Assembly (NCBI GenBank): GCA_018806985.1
Contig: JADANN010000122.1
Location: forward strand, 1,408,501-1,472,500
Source of the DNA: Angiostrongylus vasorum
Taxonomy: Eukaryota > Nematoda > Chromadorea > Rhabditida > Metastrongylidae
Length of the DNA: 64,000 nt
Direction of reading: 5' to 3'
Part shown: positions 1 to 9,212 of the stretch, piece by piece
Position numbering within the stretch: the first letter of the stretch is position 1
Layout of the letters: every line of letters begins with the position of its first letter
The notes under the pieces: generated by a model
What the model was told of the DNA's origin: nothing
Database searches by the model: none
The model's input: the letters and a program-made list of their open reading frames with translations, nothing else
Translations under genes and position numbers: made by a program

Positions 1-385
1 CCTTGTCTCCCTTTTTCTCAGCTTCGAAGCCGAATCTTTCGTCATTTTGACTTCCCAATCCAGATTCATGAACGTGGAACTAAGCTAGTCGATGATATTC
101 ATTCCAATGAGCGTGGATGGGACACCAGAAACGAGTTTTTTCTCACTGTCAACTTTTCTTGAAATTCAACCGGAAGCAATTTTTCCCACCGAAGTTGTCG
201 GAAACTGCTACCATTCGTTCCGCCTCTTTAGTGCTTGATGTTGTAATGACAATATCATCGGCAAAGCGAGGATGGTATGGTTATCGCCTGCAGCATTTCT
301 CTATTATTTTATCCTGTTGCAGGCTCTGCATAGCGTTCTTAGGAATGGTGCCAATTCATCTTGGCAAAAGCGTATCGCCCGGTTA
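1..385 (-). mobile_element. RTE-type LINE reverse transcriptase fragment, cut by window edge
   Basis: Read on the - strand, about 300-130 encodes the catalytic signature RFADDIVI, then an E-A-E-R-M-V helix and an L-N-F-K-K stretch, the usual order in RTE-clade reverse transcriptases. Frame then breaks at a stop. About 100-1 continues in a shifted frame with a degraded copy of the block that follows the palm, including a WEVKMTKD segment. Stops and frameshifts make it non-functional. The remainder lies outside the window. The + strand open frame here is only an antisense shadow. Confidence 0.75.
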
Positions 386-570
386 AATCTCTTTATATTA
401 ATGTTAGTCACGTAATTGAATGTTTCTGATGATTTTGCTCAGCTCATGAAGGGTATTTGTGTGCGTATTCGTCTGTTACTTAAAGATTTTACTCATTTTT
501 ATGAACGTTATTGACATCCCATCTCAGAATCTACTTTTCCTCCAACCCCAGCTTTGATCAGCAATTCACT
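386..570. other. Unassigned AT-rich sequence
   Basis: Short stretch between the RTE fragment and the left arm of the Penelope-like element. I see no coding signal. Confidence 0.5.
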
Positions 571-576
571 CTTTTT

Positions 577-850
577 TTATGAGCTTACACGAGGTTGTTA
601 TCACAGCATTTATTGGTTCACATTAGCTGACGTTTCGGCGGTTTCGCGCTTCTCTTCTCTCGGTTTCTTCAGGATCTGAAAAGTTCAAATTGACGTCCAA
701 TCTACTCATCCAGACACTTTGACAACCTCAGCAGATAAAACTTATTACACAAATTTTCATCCGTGTAGTAAACAGCTTGTTTTAAACACTCACCGTTTTA
801 CTCTTTATAAGCGTTCCAGTTATTTAGTGAGACCAGCCGCACAGTTTTAC
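577..850 (-). repeat. Left inverted arm of the Penelope-like element
   Basis: Reverse complement of the right arm at about 2180-2465, diverged. Shared landmarks are the outer GCTGACGTTTCGGCGG block (about 626-641) and an inner GACCAGCCGCACAG block (about 831-844). On the - strand it carries a hammerhead-like core (CTGAAGA then CGAAACGTC), but the loop between the two is enlarged compared with the right arm. Confidence 0.75.
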
Positions 851-2179
851 ACTGGCGAGGAATGAGTCCGACTCAGGTCAAAAAATCCCACCCCATTTCA
901 CGAACACCCAAATGTTCTTGCATTGTCGGCGCAATGTGCATCCTAACATCGCGTTCCGGATGGAGTCCTTCGATGTTACCACCCTTGATACAATCGCGTC
1001 AAATGACTCTGTTATTCAAGCCATACTCGAACTCCTTATGCAACACGAAGGAGCAACAAACGTGTATGGCTTCTGAATTCGGCAGCTCATGGCTTTCCTA
1101 AAGGAGTGCTTAAACTGCTCAACCTTTAGATGCTGCGGGAAGCATTTCGCACAAATGAGAGGGTTGGCAGGAAGAAAGCGGCTGTCACTAAGCTTTACCA
1201 TTGCCTTTATGTCTAAAGTGGAAGCTCCAGTAATCGATCTCTAGCCATTACTCTACTGTAGGTATACGGATGATTGTTTTGTCACCTGCTCCACACAAGA
1301 AGGGATGGACAAATGTTCTGAGTAATTGAACGGGTCAGAGTATATAACATTCACCCAAAATAAACCGAAGTAAAATTGGATTCCCACATCTGAATGTTCA
1401 AATTGAGTATCCTAAAACGGCTACATTACAAAATGGTACCGAAAGCCAAGCAGTAAGAATATAGTGGTTCATTACCTCTCCTCTCATCCCTCACACACTA
1501 AAAGAGCGCTTGGGGAAAAATGCTTCGAACAGCCGCCAGTTTGGGCATAGAATAGAACAGAGTGAAGGTTCCCTGAAAATGGAGGAGAAAATAGCCATTT
1601 CCAACGGCTAAGGAACTGTAGCGTTCGGGATGGATACAGAGGAAAACGCAGTCCCCTAAACGGTAATTCTAGCGAGAATAAGGCCTCGTTCATCTTCCCC
1701 TTTATCTCGAACGAAGCAAATGCAGCTATAAAACGTTGCTTAAGAAGGGCCGATCTAGAGAGTTCGGTAAAAGTGATAAATACACCGGACGCTAAGACGC
1801 CAGCTAGTTTGCACAATATACCCTAACGGTAGAGATGGGGACTGCACGATTTCAGGTACGATGTACCTAATCGCTTGTTAAGCGGGTTAGGTGCGAATAA
1901 TTTAGCCAAACAGATAGACCACTGTGTGTCCGTATAAAAGAACACCTAGACAGTAGGCGTAAAATTAAATGAAATACTCGACTAGACGCACACAGGATGT
2001 AGAAACATAACGAAGATTTTGCAGTAAAAGTCACTATCCTTGCACAGGAATCCAAAGCATCAGCGCTTAAAACTCTTGAGAACTTTTTTAATAAATTCCG
2101 CAATTTCAGAAAAGAGCAACAGGGTCGTGTGCCTTATGATAGCATATGACCTAGCGCCGTATCTCAGACTGATTCTTTG

Positions 2180-2465
2180 ACATGAGCTAGGCACATTACA
2201 GAACTCCGTGCGGCTGGTCTCCACCAAATAACTGAAAGGCTTTACAAGGAACAAAACAGTGTTTGTTTAAAAGAAGCTGTTTATTAAGCGAATCAAATCT
2301 ATGTATTAAGTTTTGTCTACTGGGGTTATGAAAGTGTTTGGCTGAGTATATTGCATGTCAATTTGACCTTTCCAGGCTCTGAAGAAGCGAAACCGCCGAA
2401 ACGTCAGCTACCGTGAATGAATAAATGCTGTGATAACAACTTCGTGTTTACTCATCAAGAAAACA
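2180..2465 (+). repeat. Right arm of the Penelope-like element
   Basis: Direct continuation of the endonuclease remnant and the inverted counterpart of 577-850. It starts with a TGCGGCTGGTCTC block and ends near an ATAAATGCTGTGATAACAAC block that is repeated inverted at about 597-616. It contains the best hammerhead-like motif in the window. Confidence 0.75.
2374..2410 (+). ncRNA. Hammerhead-ribozyme-like motif in Penelope-like terminus
   Basis: The parts are in hammerhead order. Stem I 5' strand AGGCT (2374-2378); core CTGAAGA (2379-2385, fits CUGANGA); hairpin GCG-AAAC-CGC (2387-2396) as stem II; GAAA (2398-2401); then ACGT (2401-2404), a self-complementary stem III; then C2405 as cleavage nucleotide of a GUC triplet; then AGCT (2406-2409), which pairs with GGCT of stem I. 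A palindromic stem III with no loop suggests a dimeric ribozyme, as described for Penelope-associated hammerheads. One unpaired C (2397) separates stem II from GAAA, so activity is uncertain. Deduced by eye, not folded. Confidence 0.6.
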
Positions 2466-2469
2466 GTGA

Positions 2470-3250
2470 TTGTTATTGAATTCTTCTTGTGCAATTGATT
2501 CATAGAATTCTGCGACAGTTTTTGGGGCGTTACCAGGTCTTCACCATAGACAGTCATCAGCCTGTGTGGATCGGGAAGAACTTGTCATGCAAGTTTACTA
2601 CTATTTTCCTGATCTCAGAAGGATATACGTTGTTTGTTTAGCTAAGCGACGAACAATAATTCGGTAATGGATGATTTTGGTGCGAGAGGTTTTCTTCTAT
2701 TACATAACATGTAGTGAATTTGGTTTTGAGATATATATTGGCAGTGTTAATTTTTTTTCTTGTCTTAGCTTTGCTTCCTTAAAGCGGTTGGTTTCTGTTC
2801 ATCATAGGTAACCTCGACAATAATGAGCATCGTATATATGTTCCATTTTAAAACAAAGCTTTCTCTTACTAGTGGGTAGCGCTAAGACTTCTCCGGAAAA
2901 AGTGACATGCTCCTACTTTACAAAGTCTACTGTAAGTGCTTTTTTTAAGGAATGTATGTGTTGCACCCGTTTTCTAGAAGTACTGTTCCTCTTTGGGAAA
3001 CTCGTGGATTGTCCGATGCCAGGGTTGAGCTGAGTCATGCAGTGGGGGAGGGAGGGCCTTCGACGACCAACACCCTCTTGTGATTGATTACTCCTTACGT
3101 TGAAATTTCCTGAATTCCAGCAAGAGCTCGTCAGACGTCATCCTTCTTTCATAACCTTACCTTCCACTTCTTCCATTTGATGTATTATAATAAACGCAAA
3201 CCATCGTCAGCAATCCACTAGGATAAACCCCACCAAAAATGGCGTGTTAA
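2470..3250. other. No gene recognised
   Basis: AT-rich sequence with no convincing exon, repeat of the recognised families or RNA gene. A purine-rich GTGGGGGAGGG tract lies near 3041-3052. Confidence 0.5.
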
Positions 3251-3254
3251 CTAA

Positions 3255-3430
3255 TAGTAATATGGTTATGTGTGATGCAACTACAGTAATTCTGAGACAT
3301 TTGCAAAACTCCTGTTCGCAGATGTCTGTGGTGGGGAACGAACGCGCTGTTACCCCTTCTGCAAGCTAACGCGTTCACCACTACACTATGCCGGTCCTTC
3401 GTTTCGTCTGTCTGACAGTTAGTTTTCTGT
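3255..3430 (-). repeat. tRNA-derived SINE family B, inverted copy
   Basis: On the - strand it holds the family-B head: GTGGTGAACGCGTTAGC, then a GAAGGGG-like block, then GCGCGTTCGTTCCCC, resembling pol III A and B boxes. Similar heads occur at about 14520-14600, 37745-37820, 37930-38000, 48960-49020, 59140-59210 and 59440-59510. Confidence 0.6.
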
Positions 3431-3514
3431 GGTGAAATAATCAACTTGTTTAAATTGTTGAGCTTACTCGAGGTTGATGAAATTGTTTTATTCGGGTATT
3501 GTTTCGACAATAGG

Positions 3515-3800
3515 GACTCGTGTAGCGCAGTGGTCGGTGCCGTCCAGCAATACACATGGGATCGATCCCCACGCCCCAGGCCCACCGGCCCTCCATCCCT
3601 CCGGAGTGGGCAAACTGTCACCAGATTTGTCTAGGAGAATAGCTGCACTGGCTCGGTACATCGGCAGGCCATCGCGAGTCATTGTAGAGGCCAGATATGC
3701 ATGCAATCACCTCGAAACGTTGCTTAATGAACTCGAATGCATGGCGCATCCCTAAGGGATTGATCAACGCCGAGAGTTTTATCCTTTAGATTTATGCCTA
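3515..3800 (+). repeat. SINE family A (tRNA-derived), full length
   Basis: Head CGTGTAGCGCAGTGG resembles a pol III A box and GGGATCGATCCCC a B box. The body has the shared block CCATCCCTCCGGAG, then GTCTAGGAGAATAG, then a tail ending in GATCAACGCCGAGAGTTTTATCC. No coding capacity. About twenty copies or pieces lie in this window. Confidence 0.8.
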
Positions 3801-4030
3801 TCCGTTGGTAATAATTTGTTTTTCAACGGATCCACCCTGCAACAGTCGGTGTTATCTTAGCTAGGGCATAGCGAATAGCAAAACAATTTTTAAACCGACC
3901 GCCGTTTAACCTCGATAGCAAAATAAGTAATTTGTTTAAATGGTTACGCTTACACGAGATTGATAAAATTGTTTTATTCGGCTATCGTCTCGACATCCGA
4001 TCCATCTGTGGACCGTCGACTCGGATCATC

Positions 4031-4058
4031 GGCTCCGATGAAGACGAAGACGTCGAAG
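4031..4058 (+). ncRNA. 5' half of a second hammerhead-like motif, split by a SINE
   Basis: GGCTC, CGATGA, A and the hairpin GACG-AAGA-CGTC are followed by GAA, where SINE A (4070-4348) interrupts. The matching 3' half GTCGAAACGTTAGCC resumes at 4351-4365, so a GTCGAA repeat flanks the insertion. Joined conceptually, GGCT would pair with AGCC (stem I), and ACGT would be a palindromic stem III. The core reads CCGATGA rather than CTGATGA, which would be expected to impair cleavage. Confidence 0.45.
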
Positions 4059-4069
4059 CACTAAATAAA

Positions 4070-4350
4070 AAAAAGGATAAAGCTCTCGGCGTTGATCGAA
4101 CCGTGTGTGATACGCCGTACATTTGACTTCATTAAGCATCGTTGGAGGTGATCTAATACATATCTGGCTTTTACAATGACTCGTGGTGGCCTATCGATGT
4201 ATCGAACCAGTGCTGCTATCCTCGCAGACAAGTGTGGTACGAATATGCCGACCCCGGAGGGATGGAGGGCTCGGTGGACCTGTGGCGCGGGGATCGATCC
4301 CATGTATGTTGCTGGACGGCACTGACCACTGCGCTACACGCGTCCCTATT
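4070..4350 (-). repeat. SINE family A, full length, inverted
   Basis: Reverse-strand copy, from the tail (AAAGCTCTCGGCGTTGATC, 4079-4097) to the head (TGCGCTACACGCG, 4330-4342). It interrupts the motif that starts at 4031. Confidence 0.8.
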
Positions 4351-4439
4351 GTCGAAACGTTAGCCGAATAAAACAATTTTATCAACTTCGTCTAGCTCAA
4401 CAATTCAAAAAAAAGTAATAATAAGCTCAGTAAGCCAGT

Positions 4440-4790
4440 AAAAAAAACATGGTAGAAGCTTCCATTGTCTCTCTGCAAAACGAATATCTCACCTTTGCAC
4501 CCATGCTGGGGATATCAGGGATTCGTTGTATTTTCTTAGATACTGTGGCTTCTTGCCAGTTGAACGTTCGTATGGTCGATTCATTTCCTACTTGTCATGG
4601 CATAATATTAGTTTCTTATTTGAAGAAGTGTAAATTGTCGCTGGCATTTTGTTCCAACAGAAATTAGAAGTTAGGGTTTCTTAAATTTCACATGACGTTA
4701 CATCAGATTGTGCAGATCTCAACCGTCTTGTAATCACTTCGTTTCCTCAGACCCATAATCCATTAAGGTGTTCTGATTCGCTGACGGATT
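4440..4790. other. No gene recognised
   Basis: AT-rich; no supported exon. The short + strand frame at 4449-4667 has no splice context or recognisable motif. Confidence 0.5.
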
Positions 4791-5060
4791 TCGCTGATGT
4801 TTGAAGATTTTTTGTTTTTCCTTATGAATGTCGCTGAATTTTGGTCGATTAGATTCTCCCTGGAATCCTGGGATAGCCGTGCTAGAGCGTTCCCATGTCA
4901 TCACTGCAAGTAGTCCACAGGCTTTTTGGATTTCGGAGAGCTTTTCTCAAGCATTCTGTGCCGATTTTCGGACTTCGGAAGGAAAGGTTTGGTTGACTAA
5001 CTGCGAGGTCGAACAAGGACCATGCAGTACTGAACGACCTCTCTGCCACTTCGTGGAAAC
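4790..5060 (-). repeat. SINE family F (tRNA-derived), diverged
   Basis: Shares with 5330-5705, 29620-29880, 46120-46445 and 46495-46860 the series ATGAATGTCG, GCTGGTCGA-like, GGAATCC/GGAGTCC and GGAGCGTTCCCA-like blocks. Head is toward the high coordinate. Confidence 0.5.
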
Positions 5061-5064
5061 CAGC

Positions 5065-5330
5065 AGCTACAGCATTTGTTGGTAACCATGGAGTTTTTCT
5101 CGAATTTCATATTTTAATGACGTTTTTTTCGCTATTTCGGAAAGGTCGTGTCGTGAAAATTGTTGTGGTAGTAAGACATCTCCATGACATTCTGAACTAT
5201 ATGGAGGTATTGTGTGGTACTTATCACTTGGTTCGAAACAATCATAAAAAACGTACCAGTACAAAATGTATTGTCATGAATGTACGAGATACCACATAAG
5301 GTCTAAAGTGTGGATTTTTTCTCCTTTTTT
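5065..5330. other. No gene recognised
   Basis: Short unassigned stretch between two family F copies. Overlapping small open frames on both strands show no domain or splice support. Confidence 0.4.
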
Positions 5331-5705
5331 TTATTATTTTATTTGATCCGTGTTCACGTCTACGGTGCGGATCCCAGCACTTGTCACATTCGATTCGTTT
5401 CCTCGCTTCCATTGTCCACGAAGATCATTTAACTTTTACGTGTCGCTTCGGTTGCTGCGTTAGGATTTCCATCTCACCTTGAACGTCGTAGAACGCTGGT
5501 CGAGCAATTCTCGCTGGAGTCCCGAAATAGCCGGACTGGAGCGTTCCCAACTGGATTTCAAAGAGTGGTTTTTTCTCAGACAAGTCCGGCACCAACTTCC
5601 GACCTCGGCGGGATGAGAGGCATGGTTGGCCCGGAGCAGAATCGAACTTGCACTATGCTCGTGATGACGGACATCACTACAACTGTACTATCCGCCCCTT
5701 GGATT
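5330..5705 (-). repeat. SINE family F (tRNA-derived), best copy
   Basis: On the - strand the head (5700-5625) reads GGGGCGGATAGTACAGTTGTAG, then CAAGTTCGATTCTGCTCC, a tRNA-like A box / B box pair. The body runs leftward through CTCGGCGGG, GACAAGTCC, GGAGCGTTCCCA and GCGGATCCCAGCACTT blocks shared with the other F copies. Confidence 0.6.
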
Positions 5706-6115
5706 TTACTGATATAAATCATTCTCTTTACTTCTATAGACATATTACAATGTTTTTTTTTATACAAGAAAGCTGTAAACAAAGGTACAAATAATATTCT
5801 GCTATGCTATTGTCATTTACAGTACAAAAAAGTGCTATGTGAAGTCTCCAGAGCATTTCAATTTCTTATGAACACTTTTTTTTCACGGGCCATTTATTCT
5901 AAACGATACGATAAAACTTTCAGAATTAAGAAAACTGGCAAAAGAAACAAGATGGTGGCTTCTAGCTCAAACTAGTCCTGAATGACTAACAAGGGCTATT
6001 TTAAGGAAATGAACATATTATTTAAAGCTTCCTAAATGACTAAGCTGAACGTCATTAGCTGGGATTTGACCGTTTGCCTGTTTGTATGTCCTGGATATTC
6101 CTCGATATGCTCAAG
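5705..6115. other. No gene recognised
   Basis: AT-rich with poly-T runs; nothing supported. Confidence 0.5.
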
Positions 6116-6117
6116 AT

Positions 6118-6390
6118 GTGCGCGTTGGCGCAGTGGTTGGAGGCGCCCTGAAATACACATGGGACTACCTGGCGCCCCAGGCTCACCAAGGTTTCCATCC
6201 CTCCGGAGTTGGCAAATTGGTACCAGGCTTGTCTGGGAGGATAGCAACACTGGTCCGATACATCGGTAGGTCCCCCGCGAGTCATTGTAAACGCCAGATA
6301 CGCTTTCAATTACCTCTAACGATGTTTAGTTAGGTCGATTACATGGTGCATCCCTCAGGGATTGATCAACACCAAAGGCTTTATTTTTTT
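6118..6390 (+). repeat. SINE family A, full length
   Basis: Head GGCGCAGTGGTTGGAGGCGCC (6129-6149) through CCATCCCTCCGGAG (6195-6208) and GTCTGGGAGGATAG to the tail near GGCTTTATT. The overlapping open frames on both strands here are SINE-derived. Confidence 0.8.
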
Positions 6391-7380
6391 ATTTTTTATG
6401 TTCAAAATGTCAACTTGGAACGTACAACACGTAGTGTTTCGCTCTGTCCACTAGAGTCTTAAAATCGACGGTAGGTTATGAATGTTATTGGAAAAATGTA
6501 CAACGATATTCCAGAAACTTGCTAACTGATTCAGACGATACGCATTGATTTCACTACATACGTTATCCGAAACTAATTACGACTTTCAGTTTTAAGCAAA
6601 CATCATCACAACCCATAGTGAAGTTTAGTAATTCAAATAAGAACTACTAGAATATACGAATATTTCCCAAAAGAGGCGGGTTATTTGACTTTACCATGGT
6701 AGAATCCTGTTTAAAGCGATTGACCAAGTTGGATTTCACCTACTAAGACGAGACGATGTCCGGACTGTGTCGCTGGCGTCAAAAACTTTGAAAACTTAAC
6801 ATTCTTCCTGAATCCTTCGAAAATTTCAGTTTCGTAAAGTCCTTTTATAGCTCAATTTTCTGAAAACTTGGACAGACTTAGTAGCAAAATAGTTTTTGGT
6901 TAGAGCTGATCGGGCAAAGTAGATGTCATTACACTTTCAAGCTGTCGAAAAAATCCTTTCAGGAGTTCGCTAGAAACCAGTGTCATTGCGAGTGTGTTCG
7001 GAAACGCTACCGATTTGTTTTCTAGTTCTTTTCTAGTTCTAGTGAATTTTTAGAAATGTTATCATAAATTATTGAGGGAAAAATCCGCCAGTAACTCTAT
7101 CACGACGTTTGGTAGGATTTCGTCACCGATAAATTGATGAAAAGTTTATTGCGAAGGTGGGATTGTCGCAGAGCCAAGCAGGTACTGTCGGAACTAACAA
7201 TTAAGCGCTAAGCACACTTCAAACTGCTTAAACTTTTTATTTGAACCTTTCCCAAACACCGCATATATCCTAAGGCGCTCTACTCACTCAATAACACGAA
7301 ATTCTACACCGCATAAACGCCATTTTACTAGTTATCTACCAGAATACATTCCTACCGGTCCTGTTCTTTCGAAAATTACT
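6390..7380. other. No gene recognised (about 1 kb)
   Basis: AT-rich sequence without repeats of the known families, splice-bounded exons or RNA genes. Confidence 0.5.
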
Positions 7381-7404
7381 ACCTTCCCCACCCCGTACTG
7401 TTTC

Positions 7405-7760
7405 TCAGCCCTCATCGGGGTGTTCTCGCGGCAGGAAGCGAGCGCTGGCACGCTGCCATGGGGGGCGCAGCGCGGTGGCCCTAACTATAAACAACTCGCC
7501 GCCACGTGATGGCATCCGGAGCCGGTCCGCCTCGACGGCGACGCGGCGGAGTCTCGTGATTCGACGTGGTCGCGGGCTCCTTGTTAGAGTGACGAGACTC
7601 CTTCCGGACAACATCACAACAACGACAACAACGTCGTGTGTGAACCGCCACTTGGACTCTTCCCATCGCGGCTGCGCTCGGGATTCCCCAGAATCATCTG
7701 GAACATTGCGGAGCAGCTTCTCGAACATGCTTCCCCGCTCGTTCGTCGCCAATTATATCT
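7405..7760 (-). CDS. Uncertain coding exon(s) in a GC-rich island
   Basis: About 7380-7790 is far more GC- and CpG-rich than its surroundings. On the - strand a frame from 7752 opens with MFEKLLRNVPDDSGESRAQ, using well-balanced codons, and runs about 115 codons. A second - frame (7666-7481) is also open and ends in TWRRVVYS. A + frame is open too, as expected of GC-rich DNA, so frame openness alone is weak evidence. A TATAAA-like block is on the + strand at about 7487. I do not recognise any domain. It could be an exon of the uncertain - strand gene at 8142-8602, or a GC-rich promoter. Confidence 0.3.
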
Positions 7761-8141
7761 CTGCTACCGGTGCATTCCCATAGATAGTGGTTTAACATTT
7801 ATCGTATTGTTTTTCTGCTATTGTATTTTCTGGTTCTATGAGACGTTTTCTGGTGGTATGTCAGACCTCGTGAATCAATAAAAAAAAGTTGGACGAACAA
7901 AAAGGGAAAAATGAGGAATAATCGAAAGGAAAAAAACTTCTTTTCATTCTGTGTAGTTCTTTCGAATACGAATTCATGTTCATGGCATCCAGACTTCCTT
8001 TCATTTGTGTCCTTCGATTGCTTTTCTTCGAGAAGTTGATTTCGATTGGCTTTAGACCTACTAACAGTATCTTTATAAAATTTTATTCGCGTAAAAAAAC
8101 TAGAAAGGAGTATGTTTTCGTAACTAGTAAGTCGCAAATGT

Positions 8142-8602
8142 TCATGTTGCTTCGTCCACATTTGCAAACCCTGCATCTTTCTTGTGGCCTAGGCCAAGAA
8201 AGGGAAGCGACGTCAAAGTCGGACATCGCTCCGCCAAATTACGGTACTCACCCAGCGGATCAGATTTGGGTACAGCACTGGGTGAATGTGTTGCAGCCTT
8301 CGACACGAGGGAAACAATAGTTTTTCGGTCGGTGTTCGGTCCGATGCTGCGAGCCATTCACGATGTTGTAGTTTCTCGCCGAAATTCTGTCACCCATCAC
8401 TGTCCTCCGTGAGTGGTCGTCTTCGTTCTTCTGTGTCAGTTCGACTTTGACAACAGAACATCTCGTTTTCATTCAACGAGATACCATCGTGACAGACTTC
8501 CGTTGACGTTGGTTCCATCATATCATTGATAAGTAACATTTCGATCGTTTTACTCATAAGCAAGCCGTTTACAAGGCATAATGCCATTTCGTCGCCCACC
8601 AC
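8142..8602 (-). CDS. Possible coding region, unknown protein
   Basis: On the - strand 8602-8390 is open from MVGDEMALCLVNGLLMSK to an acidic EERRRPLTEDSDG end. From 8357 a second frame opens with MARSIGPNTDRKTIVSL and reaches SDPL at a GTGAGT donor (about 8250). A third frame overlaps (MGDRISARNYNIVNG, 8365 region). The pieces read like protein and one has a good donor, but I could not fit them into one model with consistent phase. Unknown function. This could be two exons joined by an unusual intron, or chance. Confidence 0.3.
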
Positions 8603-8609
8603 ATGTCAG

Positions 8610-9170
8610 CCGACACTGGGTGAATTTATGTGAAAGCATTACTCCTTTGCGCTGTTATTGATTGCTTTTGTTTGTTCATTCGTTACTCATCTGTCACTCT
8701 CTCTAACACTTCCACAGAGCATTCCAGAACGATTCATACTTAAATAATCGAGCATAGAAGAGGAAGATTCACGCTTATGTTCTTTGCAAAGATCGTTGTG
8801 CAGCATTCGGATTTATCGAACTCGTGGTAGAAGAGGCAGTAGACGATAGGAACCATAGTTTTCTGAGGAATCTTCCTATATGAACTTTCCGGCTGTGTTT
8901 TCAACTTATCCACAGTATGTCAAGTTACTTCTGTTGGAAACATTTCATGGAAAGTCGGGTCTTTGACGGTTTTTTGATTAGCGAAGGAATGCTTCTTGAG
9001 AGGATATTGTACCCTCAATCCGATCCATGTGGGATCAGCAGTGCCGAAGTTCTTTATTCTGATAGAGTTGCCACTTTATCTACTAGTTTGCTAATATTTT
9101 GTGAATGAAGGTCAATCTGACTATTCATTTCAATGCTATTGACTACCGCCTTAGCTTATTTCTTATCCAG
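8610..9170. other. Upstream region of histone H1, no other gene seen
   Basis: AT-rich. It ends in a TTTCTTATCCAG acceptor-like block (to 9170) that may receive a spliced leader or an upstream 5' UTR exon of the H1 gene. Confidence 0.4.
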
Positions 9171-9212
9171 AACTGCGTTTTTTATTCATCGAAAAAAATA
9201 ACGCGTTACAGA

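Larger units (their letters stand above)
570..2465 (+). mobile_element. Decayed Penelope-like retroelement (RT + GIY-YIG endonuclease) with inverted terminal arms
   Basis: The coding remnant runs on the + strand. About 890-1330 gives a reverse transcriptase core with the block AIAFMSKVEAPVIDL, then RYTDDC at 1259-1276 (a YxDD catalytic box), then CSTQEGMDKC. About 1380-1570 continues the RT connection region (matches to a KWYRK and an MLRTAASLG block). About 1840-2180 matches the GIY-YIG-type endonuclease half, with GDCTISGTMYLIAC, then EDFAVKVTILAQESKASA. This RT-then-EN order defines Penelope-like elements. Numerous stops and frameshifts kill it, and the RT N-terminus is missing. The coding part lies between arms at about 577-850 and 2180-2465 that are inverted copies of each other, as Penelope 'pseudo-LTRs' can be. 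Confidence 0.85.
3430..4435. repeat. 1-kb composite inverted repeat (ribozyme-family tail + SINE A, facing copies)
   Basis: Left arm 3430-3800 and right arm 4070-4435 are inverted copies. Each has the same order: an AATAAAACAATTTTATC-type tail, a CGAAAC/AATAGGGAC junction, then SINE A sharing the diagnostic GTGCCGTCCAGCAA variant that other SINE A copies lack. The 270-bp centre holds another inverted tail and half of a hammerhead-like motif (4031-4058). Shared private variants indicate duplication of a unit, not two independent SINE insertions. Confidence 0.65.
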
